A DNA stretch of 64,000 bases from DATHAP01 sp963762865 (GTDB taxonomy: Bacteria > Actinomycetota > Actinomycetes > JACCUZ01): NCBI GenBank assembly GCA_963762865.1, contig CAVXNC010000009.1, positions 62,001 through 126,000 of the forward strand. The letters run 5' to 3'. Of this stretch, positions 1 to 8,501 are shown one piece after another. The notes below the pieces were generated by a model, which saw nothing but the letters and a program-made list of their open reading frames with translations, was not told the origin of the DNA and searched no databases. How positions within the stretch are numbered: the first letter of the stretch is position 1; every line of letters begins with the position of its first letter. Position numbers and translations under genes: made by a program.

Positions 1-107
1 ACGTCCGCGGCCGCGACGCGCCGACGACGCCGGCGCGTCAACCCAGGAAACGTCGCAAACGATCATCACCCGCCGTCACAAACCACGGCTGGTCCAGCGA
101 GCACCCG

Positions 108-156
108 AAGTGGACCGGCTGGCGAGTCGGTTCCCATGCCGGTGGCCGGTCCACTT
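108..156 (-). terminator. Hairpin downstream of yaaA
   Basis: Perfect 12-bp inverted repeat: AAGTGGACCGGC at 108-119 and GCCGGTCCACTT at 145-156, with a 25-nt loop. It lies about 27 nt past the yaaA stop codon on the minus strand. There is no T-tract, so if it terminates transcription it is not a classical intrinsic terminator. Bases 1-107 hold no gene that I can support. Confidence 0.4.
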
Positions 157-182
157 GGCACCAGCACGGGCACCTGCCGCGG

Positions 183-991
183 TCAGGGGTAGCGGCCGAC
201 GAGGTCGAGGGCGGGCGCAGCAGGGGTGCCCCGGTCCTCGACGCGCAGGTCCAGCGCGTCGGCGGCGGCACAAACGGCGGCGACCAGGTCGCGCACGGTT
301 CGCGGCCGGCGGCGACCGGCGAGCAGGTGGCGGGCGAGCAGACCCTTGACCCACTTCGCGTGGTAGCTGACCGGGCCGACCTTGTGCGCCGCCCCGGTCC
401 CCCGCTCGGCAAGCACCCGCACGGACACCACCTGCGGTCGCAGGTCGCCGATCCGGCTCGCCACATCGCCACGTAGTCCCCGGAGCGCAGGTCGAGCACC
501 GGCTCGTCACCGACCAGCCCCGGCAGCACCTCCGCCAGCGGCCCGCGCCAGTGGGCGGTCACTCCGCCGAGGCCGGGCACGGTCCCGCTGGCCGGCACCC
601 GGTAGTCCGGGACGAGGTCGCCTCCGCGTACGACGCCCCAGAGCCCGCTGAACACCAGCACCTGCGCCTCGGCCCGCCGGCGGGCGGCGGTAGTCAGGGT
701 CGGTGCGTCCAGCGACGCGAAGACCACGCCGGCGTAGCGGTCCAGTGACGGGCGGGTCGGCGCGGTCGCCACCTGACTGTCGGCGACCAGCGCCTCAGCG
801 GCGAGCCCCGGCGGCAGCTTGAGGCCGGTCGCGAGCGCTGTCTTCCGCCGGTCGGCGGCTCGGCGGATGGCGCTCATCAGCACGGCCCGGGCCTCCGCCA
901 GGTCCGGCGTCGACAGTTCCGGGCGGTCCCCGAGGGGCGGGCCGTCGCCGCCGGGCGTCTTGGCCTCGGACGGCGGCAGCAGCAGGAGCAC
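183..991 (-). pseudogene. yaaA: Peroxide stress protein YaaA (DUF328/UPF0246), frameshifted
   Basis: The first part (991 to about 460) begins MLLLLPPSEAKTPGGDG, the signature N-terminus of the YaaA family, which limits free iron and oxidative DNA damage in E. coli. It reads to LDLRSGDYVAMW, and then the frame fails. The matching continuation (RIGDLRPQVVSVRVL, then SYHAKWVKG and ALDLVGRYP-stop) lies in another minus frame ending at 183. Restoring one base at about 458-461 joins both parts into a protein of about 269 residues, near the family's usual 250-270. No residues are lost at the join, so a sequencing error or a very recent mutation fits better than old decay. It is divergent from the BTAD regulator. 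Confidence 0.8.
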
Positions 992-1107
992 GGGCGGGGA
1001 CGCTAGCCGACCAGTTCGAACCGGCTGAAACGCCTGCCGCCGCCCGGGCTCCGACCGTAGGGTCGGCCCGCAGGCAGGACAGGGTCCGAGGCAGGTGTGG
1101 GCGACGG

Positions 1108-4100
1108 ATGGGTGCGGCTGTGACGGTGCCTCAGGCGGTGCAGGGGGCGGACATCGGCGTCGCCGGGTCGGAGGCCACGCTGCGGATCGGCGTCCTGGGC
1201 GAGATGACCGCCCGACGGACCGACAACGGCACCGGCGGCAGCGACGGCGACCCCATCGACCTCGGCGGCCCGCGGCAGCGCGCGGTCCTCGGCCTGCTGG
1301 TCCTGGCGCGCGGCGACGTCGTCCCCGCCGACCGGCTGATCGACGCCCTGTGGGGCGAGGACACCCCGCCGAGCGCGACCAGCGCGCTGCAGGCCTACGT
1401 CAGCCACCTGCGCCGTCGCCTCGAGCCGGCCCGCGGGCCGCGCGACCGGCAGAGCGTCATCGCGCGGCAGGGCCCGGGCTACGCGCTGCGCACCGAGGGC
1501 CTGGTCGTCGACTCCTGGGACTTCGAGCGGCTGCTGCTGCAGGCCGGTGCCGCCGAGTCGGCGGCCGACGCCCGCACGCTGCTCGACCGGGCCCTCGCGC
1601 TGTGGCGCGGCCCGGCCTTCGCCGACCACATCGGCCAGGCGTGGGCCGACGCCGAGTCGGCCCGCCTCGCCGGACTGCGCGACGTCGCCCGCGAGCAGCG
1701 GCTCGAGGCCCGGCTGGGCAGCGGCGAGTCCGCCGTCCTCGTCCCCGAGATCGAGGGGCTGGTCGCCGAGGACCCGCTGCGCGAGGAGCGCTGGCGGCTG
1801 CTCGTCCTGGCGCTCTACCGCGCGCACCGGCAGGCCGACGCGCTCGCCGCGCTGCGCCGCGCCCGGACCACGCTCTCCGACGAGCTCGGGGTCGACCCGG
1901 GGCCGGCCCTGCGTGCCCTCGAGGCCGAGGTCCTCGCCCAGTCACCGACCCTCGACGCCCCGGCCCGGACGGTGACACCACCCGCGGCGGCACCGGCCGA
2001 GCCGGAGCCCGCGCCGGCCGCGCCGGCCGCGCCCCCCGCACCACGGTCCGCGCCGGTCCTCGCGCCGGTCCCCAGCGAGGAGATGGTCGACCGGGACCGC
2101 GAGGTCCAGGTGATGGCCGGCGCCCTGGCCGACGCCCTCGACGGCCAGGGACGGATGCTGCTCATCCACGGCCCGGCCGGGATCGGCAAGAGCCGTCTCC
2201 TTCAGGAGGTACGTCGCACGGCGGCCGAGAAGGGCGCCCTCGTGCTGACCGCCAGGGGCAGCCATCTGGAACACGACTTCGGCTTCGGCGCGGTCCGCCA
2301 GCTCTTCGAAGGGACCGTGGCCGACCCGGAGCGGCGTGCCCGACTGCTCGCCGGCGCCGCGTCGTCGGCCCAGGCGGTCTTCAGCGACGTACCGGCCGGC
2401 GAGCACGCGCAGGACCCGGCCGACCGCGCCGATGGCTCGTTCGCCGTGCTCCACGGCCTCTACTGGCTCACCGTGAACCTCGCGGCGGAGCAGCCGGTGG
2501 TGCTGGCGGTCGATGACGTGCAGTGGTGCGACACCGGCAGCGTGCGCGCTCTGTCGTTCCTGCTCCGCCGGCTCGAAGGCCTGCCGGTGCTGGTCGCCGC
2601 GACGCTGCGCACCGGAGAGACGAGCGAGGACGAGGCCATGCTCGCCGAGCTCGCCCAGGACCATGCGACCGTGTCGGTCCACCCGGGGCCGCTCGGGCCG
2701 GAGGGGACCGCCCAGCTGGTCCGGCACCGCCTCGGCGACACCGCCCACGAGCGGTTCATCGCCGCCTGCCACCGCACCACCGCTGGCAACCCGCTGCTGC
2801 TCCGGCAGCTGCTCCGGGCCCTGCAGGTCGAGGGCATCCGGCCGGACGCCTCGCACGCCGACACCGTCAACGCCATCGGGTCGCGCGCGGTCTCCAGCAT
2901 GGTGCTGATGCGGCTGAGGCGGCTCCCCGGCGAGTGCACGGCGGTGGCCCGCGCCGTCTCGGTGCTGGGCGACGGCGCCGAGCTGCCGGTGGTCGCCTCC
3001 CTCGCCCAGCTCGACGAGGACAAGACCGCGGCCGCCATCGCGGTCCTCGCCCGCGCCGAGGTCATCCGGGTGGACCAGCCGCTCGGGTTCGTGCACCCGC
3101 TGGTCGACGAAGCCGTCTACCAGGACATCCCCCCGGGAGACCGCGAGCTCGCCCACGAGCGCGCGGCCCGCGTCCTCATCGGACTCGAGGCCTCTCCCGA
3201 GCAGGTGGCAGCCCACCTCCTGCTGGCGCCCCGCCGCGGCAACCAGGAGGCGGTCGCTGCCCTGCGCCAGGCGGCCGAGACGGCGGCCGAGCGTGGTGTC
3301 GCCGACGCCGCCAAGACCTACCTCCAGCGCGCGATATCCGAGCCGCCGCGCGCCGAGGACCGGCCCGCCCTGCTCGTCGAGCTGGGCCGCCTCGCGACGA
3401 TGACCGACGGCCCGGCCGCCGTGGCGAGCCTCAAGGCGGCGTACGCCACCCTCATCGACCCGATCCTGCGCGCCGAGGTCGCCACCCTGCTCGCCCGCAC
3501 GCTCGCCTTCGCGGGCGGGCCGGGCGAGGCGACCGAGTTCGCGCGGGCCGCGGCGGCCGACCTGCCCGAGGAGCTCGTCGACGAGCGGCAAGGGCTGCAC
3601 GCCCTCGAGCGCCTCGCCGGTTACATGCACGGCCTGCCGATGGCGGAGTGGCTGGTCGGCGACCCCGAGCCCGTCGGCGAGGGTGTCGGCGCCCGGTCGC
3701 TCGCCGCGACGCTTGCCTGGGAGGAGCTGATCACGACCGGTGACCGGCTCAAGGCCCTCCGGCTGGCCCGGTTCGCCGTGGAAGGCGGTCAGCTGCAGCG
3801 GGTGGACGCCGGTCTGCTCTGGGTCGTCGCCACCTTCGTCCAAGAGATGTGCGACGAGAGCAGCGGCGACTTCTGGGACCGCACCCTGGCCGAGGCCTAC
3901 CGCCGCGGGTCGCTGTTCTCCGCGCTCTCCGTGCACCTCTGGCGCGGGCACATGCTCTGGCACCACGGCAACCTCCGCGAGGCCCTGCAGTCGGTGCACA
4001 CGTCCAACGACCAGAGCAGGGCCTGGGGTGCACCGGCCGTCGGCGTGCCCTACGGCCAGGCCTTCATCCTCGGCATCCTGTTGGAGCAGGGCGAGCTGGC

Positions 4101-4863
4101 GCAGGCACGCCGGATCGCCGAGCCCGCCCTCAACACACCGAGGTTCGGCGACGGCGCCCGCCTCTTCGACGAGAACTACGCCCGGCTGCTGGCCGCGGAG
4201 GGCCACCACGAGGAGGCGCTGGCCCGGCTGGACCGCACGGAGCAGATGCAGACGTCGGTGACCAACCCGGTGTGGCGGCCGTGGCGCACCTACCGGGCGC
4301 CGATCCTGGCGTCGGTCGGCCGGATCGACGAGGCCCGCGAGCTGATGGTCGAGGAGGTCCGGATGGCTCGGCAGTGGGGGGCCGGCAGCGTGCTCGGCCG
4401 CACCCTGCGGGTCGCCGGCGAGCTCGGTGGTCCTGGGTCCGAGGAGATGCTGCGCGAGGCGCTGGAGCTGCTCCGGCCGAGCGTCGCCCGCTACGAGCTG
4501 GCGTGCGCCGAGCTGGCGGTGGCCCGGGTCTCGACCGACGCCGCCGAGCGCGAGTCCCTGCTGCGGGCGGCCCTGGACCGCAGCCTCGAATGCGGCTCCC
4601 CCGGCCTCTACCGCCTGGCGGCCGCGGAGCTGATCTCCGACGGGATCGAGGTGCCGCCCGACCCGGCGAACGTCTTCACCCCGACCCAGACCGAGCGGCG
4701 GATCATCAACGCCGTGGCGGGGGGCTACAGCCACCGGGAGATCGCCGAGGCGCTCTTCCTGACCCCGGCGCGCGTCGAGCGGACCCTGGCCGAGCTGCGC
4801 GCCGGTCTGGGCGCCACCGACGACTCGCAGCTCCCCGGCCTGCTGGCCGCCCGCCGCGCCTGA
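1108..4863 (+). CDS. BTAD-AAA-LuxR large transcriptional regulator (SARP/AfsR-like)
   Basis: 1251 residues. Residues about 25-100 form an OmpR-type winged helix, and about 105-250 a bacterial transcriptional activation (BTAD) domain. An Ala/Pro-rich linker (about 285-320) leads to an AAA/STAND ATPase with Walker A GPAGIGKS (about 355) and Walker B VVLAVDDVQW (about 465). A long helical, TPR-like region follows. The last 65 residues (TERRIINAVAGGYSHREIAE) resemble a LuxR HTH, giving the protein DNA-binding-like modules at both ends. Known relatives act as ATP-gated activators binding direct repeats with 11-bp periodicity; exactly such an array lies just downstream, before the FAD oxidoreductase. 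Start is ATG after GGCGACGG, without a strong RBS. The target and ligand are unknown. Confidence 0.9.
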   Translation: MGAAVTVPQAVQGADIGVAGSEATLRIGVLGEMTARRTDNGTGGSDGDPIDLGGPRQRAVLGLLVLARGDVVPADRLIDALWGEDTPPSATSALQAYVSHLRRRLEPARGPRDRQSVIARQGPGYALRTEGLVVDSWDFERLLLQAGAAESAADARTLLDRALALWRGPAFADHIGQAWADAESARLAGLRDVAREQRLEARLGSGESAVLVPEIEGLVAEDPLREERWRLLVLALYRAHRQADALAALRRARTTLSDELGVDPGPALRALEAEVLAQSPTLDAPARTVTPPAAAPAEPEPAPAAPAAPPAPRSAPVLAPVPSEEMVDRDREVQVMAGALADALDGQGRMLLIHGPAGIGKSRLLQEVRRTAAEKGALVLTARGSHLEHDFGFGAVRQLFEGTVADPERRARLLAGAASSAQAVFSDVPAGEHAQDPADRADGSFAVLHGLYWLTVNLAAEQPVVLAVDDVQWCDTGSVRALSFLLRRLEGLPVLVAATLRTGETSEDEAMLAELAQDHATVSVHPGPLGPEGTAQLVRHRLGDTAHERFIAACHRTTAGNPLLLRQLLRALQVEGIRPDASHADTVNAIGSRAVSSMVLMRLRRLPGECTAVARAVSVLGDGAELPVVASLAQLDEDKTAAAIAVLARAEVIRVDQPLGFVHPLVDEAVYQDIPPGDRELAHERAARVLIGLEASPEQVAAHLLLAPRRGNQEAVAALRQAAETAAERGVADAAKTYLQRAISEPPRAEDRPALLVELGRLATMTDGPAAVASLKAAYATLIDPILRAEVATLLARTLAFAGGPGEATEFARAAAADLPEELVDERQGLHALERLAGYMHGLPMAEWLVGDPEPVGEGVGARSLAATLAWEELITTGDRLKALRLARFAVEGGQLQRVDAGLLWVVATFVQEMCDESSGDFWDRTLAEAYRRGSLFSALSVHLWRGHMLWHHGNLREALQSVHTSNDQSRAWGAPAVGVPYGQAFILGILLEQGELAQARRIAEPALNTPRFGDGARLFDENYARLLAAEGHHEEALARLDRTEQMQTSVTNPVWRPWRTYRAPILASVGRIDEARELMVEEVRMARQWGAGSVLGRTLRVAGELGGPGSEEMLREALELLRPSVARYELACAELAVARVSTDAAERESLLRAALDRSLECGSPGLYRLAAAELISDGIEVPPDPANVFTPTQTERRIINAVAGGYSHREIAEALFLTPARVERTLAELRAGLGATDDSQLPGLLAARRA

Positions 4864-4878
4864 TCCGGCGCTCCCAGA

Positions 4879-4911
4879 GGCTCAAGTCGATCACAAGGTC
4901 GGCTCAAGAGG
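4879..4911 (+). promoter_or_regulatory. Three direct repeats with 11-bp spacing (candidate BTAD/SARP operator)
   Basis: GGCTCAAG at 4879-4886 and again at 4901-4908 are 22 bp apart, and a weaker copy, ATCACAAG, sits exactly midway at 4890-4897. Heptamer-like repeats every 11 bp are the known binding architecture of SARP/BTAD activators. The array lies between the stop of the BTAD regulator and the GTG of the oxidoreductase (4971), so the oxidoreductase is the obvious candidate target. I see no convincing -10 hexamer after it. Confidence 0.5.
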
Positions 4912-4970
4912 GACCACGAGAGTGGGCCCTGTCAGAGCGACCTCGCCTCGTACGCCCTCAGGAGCCCTTC

Positions 4971-6392
4971 GTGACCGCTCAGCCGACGACACCCGCGCCC
5001 ACGGTCACCCGTGACCTCACCGAGCTGACCAGCCTGTGCGGCGGAGCCGTCCACCTGCCGGGCACGCCGGGCTACGAGGAGGCGCGGGTGCCCTGGAACG
5101 TCGCCGTCGACCAGCGGCCGGCCGCTGTGGCCTACCCGGCCAGCGCGGCCGAGGTCGCCGACGTGGTCCGCGTCGCCGCCGCCCTCGGGCTGCGGGTCGC
5201 CGCGCAGGGCACCGGCCACAACGCCGGCCCGCTCGGCGCGCTCGACGACGTCGTGCTGGTCCGCACCTCGGCAATGACCGGCGTCAGCGTCGACCCGGTG
5301 CGCAAGATCGCGCGCGCCGAGGCCGGGGCCCTCTGGGAGGACGTCGTCACCGCCGTCGCCGAGCACGGCCTCACCGCGCTGCACGGCTCGTCCCCCGACG
5401 TCGGCGTCGCCGGCTACTCGCTGGGGGGCGGGATCGGCTGGTACGCCCGCAAGCTCGGTCTCCAGACCAACAACGTGACGGCCTTCGAGGTCGTCACCCC
5501 GGCCGGCGAGATCGCGCGCGCCGATGCCGAGACCAACGCCGACCTCTTCTGGGCGCTGCGTGGCGGCGGCGGCAACTTCGGCATCGTGACCTCTCTCGAG
5601 TTCACGGTCTTCGACTTCGACACGGCGTACGCCGGCTGGCTGGTCTACGACGGCTCCCGCGCGGCCGAGGTGCTGCGCACCTGGTCGGCCTGGTCGCTCG
5701 ACGCGCCCGACGAGGTCACCACCTCGTGGCGCATCCTCAACGTCCCGCCGATCGAGGAGATGCCGCCGCCCTTCCGCGGCCGCACGATCGTCGTCATCGA
5801 CGGCGCCGTCATGGGCACCGACGAGGAGGCCGAGGCGATTCTCGCGCCGCTGCGTGCTCTCGAGCCGGAGATGGACACCTTCGAGCGGCAGCCGACCGCA
5901 GCACTGATCCGGCTGCACATGGACCCCGAAGGGCCGACGCCGGCCGTGTCGGACTCGCTCGTGCTCGACTCGCTGCCCGACGCCGCGATCGACGCCCTGG
6001 TCGCTGTCGCCGGCCCGGGCTCCGGCTCGTCGCTGATCCTGGCCGAGCTGCGCCAGCTCGGCGGGGCTCTGGCCCGCCCGCACGCGGGCGCCGGCGCGCT
6101 CCCGAAGGTCGCCGGGCAGTTCCTCTTCCTCGCCGTCGGCATCGCGGCGACGCCGGAGATGGCGGCGAAGAGCCAGGCCGACGCGACCCGCGCCGCCAGG
6201 GCCGTCGCGCCGTGGCAGAACTGCACGTACTACCTGAACCTCGCCGAGCACGCCGTCGACACCGCGAAGGGCTACGACGCCGAGTCCTGGGCCCGCCTGC
6301 AGGCCCTGCGCGCCGAGCTCGACCCCAGCGGGCTGATGGTGTCCAACCACAAGATCCCCGCCGCCGAGGTCACGCTGCCGGCCCAGCGCTGA
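4971..6392 (+). CDS. FAD-binding oxidoreductase, berberine-bridge/6-HDNO type
   Basis: 473 residues from GTG 4971, chosen because AGGAG (4960-4964) sits 6 nt upstream; the open frame runs back into the previous gene but is a shadow there. The N-terminal PCMH-type FAD domain shows RPAAVAYPASAAEVADVV, GTGHNAG (the His is the usual site of covalent flavin attachment) and GGGGNFGIVTSLEF. The C-terminal end (WQNCTYYLNLAEH to GLMVSNHKI) is BBE-like. The second flavin-linking Cys of bicovalent members is absent: the region reads SSPDVGVAGYSLGGG. This suggests single covalent attachment. The substrate is unknown; relatives oxidise nicotine derivatives, oligosaccharides or secondary metabolites. Probably controlled by the upstream BTAD regulator. 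Confidence 0.88.
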   Translation: MTAQPTTPAPTVTRDLTELTSLCGGAVHLPGTPGYEEARVPWNVAVDQRPAAVAYPASAAEVADVVRVAAALGLRVAAQGTGHNAGPLGALDDVVLVRTSAMTGVSVDPVRKIARAEAGALWEDVVTAVAEHGLTALHGSSPDVGVAGYSLGGGIGWYARKLGLQTNNVTAFEVVTPAGEIARADAETNADLFWALRGGGGNFGIVTSLEFTVFDFDTAYAGWLVYDGSRAAEVLRTWSAWSLDAPDEVTTSWRILNVPPIEEMPPPFRGRTIVVIDGAVMGTDEEAEAILAPLRALEPEMDTFERQPTAALIRLHMDPEGPTPAVSDSLVLDSLPDAAIDALVAVAGPGSGSSLILAELRQLGGALARPHAGAGALPKVAGQFLFLAVGIAATPEMAAKSQADATRAARAVAPWQNCTYYLNLAEHAVDTAKGYDAESWARLQALRAELDPSGLMVSNHKIPAAEVTLPAQR

Positions 6393-6395
6393 GCT

Positions 6396-6445
6396 TTCGC
6401 CGGGATGGAGCGAGTGCAAGGAGGGGATCGCTCCATCCCGGCGAA
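6396..6445 (+). terminator. Strong 18-bp hairpin after the FAD oxidoreductase
   Basis: Perfect 18-bp inverted repeat, TTCGCCGGGATGGAGCGA at 6396-6413 against 6428-6445, with a 14-nt loop, beginning 3 nt after the stop codon. It is the strongest stem in this part of the window. A GC-rich stem with no T-tract is common for actinobacterial terminators. Confidence 0.7.
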
Positions 6446-6643
6446 CCTGCTAGGGTTCCTCGCAGGTTGCTGACAACGCAGTTCCTCGCACGTTCTCTGG
6501 ACGCCCGCGGATCGTTCATCCGTCGGGCGTCTTGTCATATGTGGACCCGAGCACCGGTTCCGGATGTGGGACGACGACCACCGCGGGCAGCCGTGGGCCG
6601 GCATTTCCGCCGGCTCGTCCGCACCACATACAAGGAGCACGGC
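6444..6643 (+). promoter_or_regulatory. cspA promoter and structured leader
   Basis: About 200 nt between the preceding hairpin and cspA. An inverted repeat, AACCTGC (6444-6450)/GCAGGTT (6462-6468), lies at the start. A strong stem-loop follows at 6500-6531: GACGCCCG pairs with CGGGCGTC, and inner CGGAT with ATCCG around a 5-nt loop, followed by TTGTCAT. Long structured 5' leaders are known for cold-shock mRNAs, where they control stability and translation with temperature; the role here is inferred. Confidence 0.45.
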
Positions 6644-6847
6644 ATGACTCAGGGCACAGTGAAGTGGTTCAACGGCGAGAAGGGCTTCGGCTTCATCGCC
6701 CAGGACGGCGGCGGCGCCGACGTCTTCGTCCACTTCTCGGCGATCGCCGCTGACGGCTACCGCTCGCTGGACGAGAACCAGCGTGTGGAGTTCGAGGTCA
6801 CCCAGGGCCCGAAGGGCCCGCAGGCGGAGAACGTCCGCGCGATCTGA
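6644..6847 (+). CDS. cspA: Cold-shock protein CspA family
   Basis: 67 residues, the standard length of a single cold-shock (OB-fold) domain. RNP1 (KGFGFI) and RNP2 (VFVHFSAI) are intact in MTQGTVKWFNGEKGFGFI and DVFVHFSAIAADGY. Such proteins bind single-stranded RNA/DNA and act as RNA chaperones in the cytoplasm. Start is ATG with AAGGAG 6 nt upstream. It is monocistronic, between two strong hairpins. Confidence 0.97.
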   Translation: MTQGTVKWFNGEKGFGFIAQDGGGADVFVHFSAIAADGYRSLDENQRVEFEVTQGPKGPQAENVRAI

Positions 6848-6882
6848 CCACCTGAACCACCGATACACCTGAACGACCCGGA

Positions 6883-6909
6883 GGGGTCCTGCCGCACCGG
6901 CAGGGCCCC
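6883..6909 (+). terminator. cspA terminator hairpin
   Basis: GGGGTCCTGCCG (6883-6894) pairs with CGGCAGGGCCCC (6898-6909), one G-T pair, 3-nt loop, followed by TTC. It lies 35 nt after the cspA stop and may also serve the convergent gene ending at 6937. Confidence 0.7.
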
Positions 6910-6936
6910 TTCGGCGTTCCGGCTACCGGCGACGGG

Positions 6937-7746
6937 TTACCGGGAAGCCTGCAGCGAGTCCACGTCCGGCAGCCGCTCGAACCGGGAGAACGTCCCGGCT
7001 TCGGCGATCTCCCGGGCCGTCTCGAGGAACCCCGCCCAGGCGGTCCTCGCGAGGGTTCCCCCGACGCTGATCCGCCGGACCCCCAGAGCCGCCGCCTCCG
7101 CGACCGTGATGAACGGGGCGTTGATCAGCAGGTTCACCGGCTTGGGCGCTGCGGCCGCGAGAACCGCCGAGACCTGCTCGACGGTGGCGATCCGCGGCGC
7201 GTAGAGGCAGTCGGCACCCGCCTCCGCGTAGGCGCGCAACCGCCGGACCGTCTCGTCGATGTCGGGACGCCCGACGACGAAGCCCTCGGAGCGGGCGGTC
7301 AGCACCACCCCGGTGCCGCTCTCGTCGATGGCTGCGCGCGCCGCCCGGACCCGCTCGACCGCCAGATCGAGGTCGTGCAGCGGATTGGCCTCGTCACCCG
7401 TCGAGTCCTCGATCGACAGCCCGGCGATCCCGGTGGACACCGCCCGCCGGACGTTCGCGCCGACCTGTTCCGGAACGACTGCGAAACCGCCCTCGAAGTC
7501 CGCGTTGACCGGCAGTCCGACCGCCGCCGCGATCGCACCCAGGTGCTCGAGCGACTCCTCCAGCGTGACTCCGTTGTCGGCGCGGCCGAGGGTCCAGGCG
7601 TGGCCGGCACTGGTCGTCGCCAGGGCCGGGAAGCCCAGCTGCTCCAGGGCACGTGCGCTCCCGACGTCCCACGGGTTCGGCATCACGAAGCACCCCGCGG
7701 AGTGCAGCTCGCGGAAGGCGGCGACCCGCTCGTCCTGGACGCTCAT
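6937..7746 (-). CDS. Isocitrate lyase/PEP mutase family protein
   Basis: 269 residues from ATG 7746, preceded by GGAGG in the transcript. It is a TIM-barrel protein of the ICL/PEPM superfamily: MPNPWDVGSARALEQLGFPA at the N-terminus, NADFEGGF with the metal-binding acidic residues, SIEDSTGDEANPLHDLD, and LTARSEGFVVGRPDIDETVRR. The Cys of true isocitrate lyases (KKCGH motif) is absent, so it is not a glyoxylate-cycle ICL; members of this subgroup act on methylisocitrate, oxaloacetate or phosphonopyruvate-like substrates. It is divergent from the CbrC-like gene; the exact reaction is not determinable. Confidence 0.85.
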   Translation of the reverse strand: MSVQDERVAAFRELHSAGCFVMPNPWDVGSARALEQLGFPALATTSAGHAWTLGRADNGVTLEESLEHLGAIAAAVGLPVNADFEGGFAVVPEQVGANVRRAVSTGIAGLSIEDSTGDEANPLHDLDLAVERVRAARAAIDESGTGVVLTARSEGFVVGRPDIDETVRRLRAYAEAGADCLYAPRIATVEQVSAVLAAAAPKPVNLLINAPFITVAEAAALGVRRISVGGTLARTAWAGFLETAREIAEAGTFSRFERLPDVDSLQASR

Positions 7747-7934
7747 GCCGGCCCTCCTCCATCCCACACCGACAACCCCGAGCAAGAATTTGGTTGTCCT
7801 TTGATACACCTCGCGACGGCGGAGGTGCCACCGTGACCGGGTCGGGAGGACAAGGTCGGACGAAGCCGGGTAGTTCGGCCCTCCACCGGCTCCAGCACTC
7901 GACGGCACCGTCGGAGAGTGGCGATGCTCTCCCC

Positions 7935-8486
7935 GTGACCGACCTGCCGTCCTTCCGCTACCACCCCGACCCGGTCGGGACCGGCTCCGCGCTGCCGACC
8001 GACGCGCGCTGCGACGTGTGCGCCCGACCGGCCGTCTTCCGGTACGACGGCCCGCTGGACGGCCGAGCGGTCGGCGTCCTCTGTCTGCGCTGCATCGCCG
8101 ACGGAACGGCCTCGTCGGCACTCGCACTCCCCGACGGCCGGCCGGCCGAGTTCACCGACGCGAGTCTCGGGGCGCCCGATGACGTTCCGCAGGACGTGGT
8201 CGACGAGGTGGCGCAACGCACGCCGGGGTTCACCGGTTGGCAGCAGGAGCGTTGGCTCTACCACTGCTCGGACGCGGCCGCGTATCTCGGTCGGGTCGGC
8301 TGGGACGACGTTCGAGGCCTCCCCGGCGCCGTCGACTCGCTCGTGTCGGACCTGCTCGACCTCGGCATCGACGACGTGGACGCCAGGGAGCAGCTGGCCT
8401 GGCTGCGCCGGGACGGCGACCTCACCGGCTATCTCTTCCGTTGCCTGCACTGCGGCAGGCACCTGGCCTACTCCGACGCGAGCTGA
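7935..8486 (+). CDS. CbrC family protein (UPF0167)
   Basis: 183 residues from GTG 7935. It starts TDLPSFRYHPDPVGTGSA, the typical opening of the CbrC/UPF0167 family. Conserved Cys pairs CDVCARP and CLRCIAD in the first half and CLHCGRHLAY at the end suggest zinc binding. E. coli CbrC is part of the CreBC regulon and linked to colicin E2 tolerance; the biochemical function is unknown. The gene converges on the VOC-like gene with 15 nt between them. Confidence 0.85.
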   Translation: MTDLPSFRYHPDPVGTGSALPTDARCDVCARPAVFRYDGPLDGRAVGVLCLRCIADGTASSALALPDGRPAEFTDASLGAPDDVPQDVVDEVAQRTPGFTGWQQERWLYHCSDAAAYLGRVGWDDVRGLPGAVDSLVSDLLDLGIDDVDAREQLAWLRRDGDLTGYLFRCLHCGRHLAYSDAS

Positions 8487-8501
8487 CCCGAGCCTTCCTA
8501 C

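Noticed and set aside
1009..1030. GTTCGAA motif resembling a tRNA T-loop
   Set aside because: No acceptor stem, anticodon arm or CCA-compatible end could be folded around it on either strand.
1942..4734. 930-codon open frame on the minus strand opposite the BTAD regulator
   Set aside because: It mirrors the plus-strand codon pattern of a clearly real protein; the translation is low-complexity and matches no family. It is a typical GC-rich shadow frame.
6937..7746. Isocitrate lyase partner for malate synthase (glyoxylate shunt)
   Set aside because: The protein belongs to the broader PEP mutase/ICL superfamily, is only 269 residues and lacks the KKCGH catalytic Cys motif.
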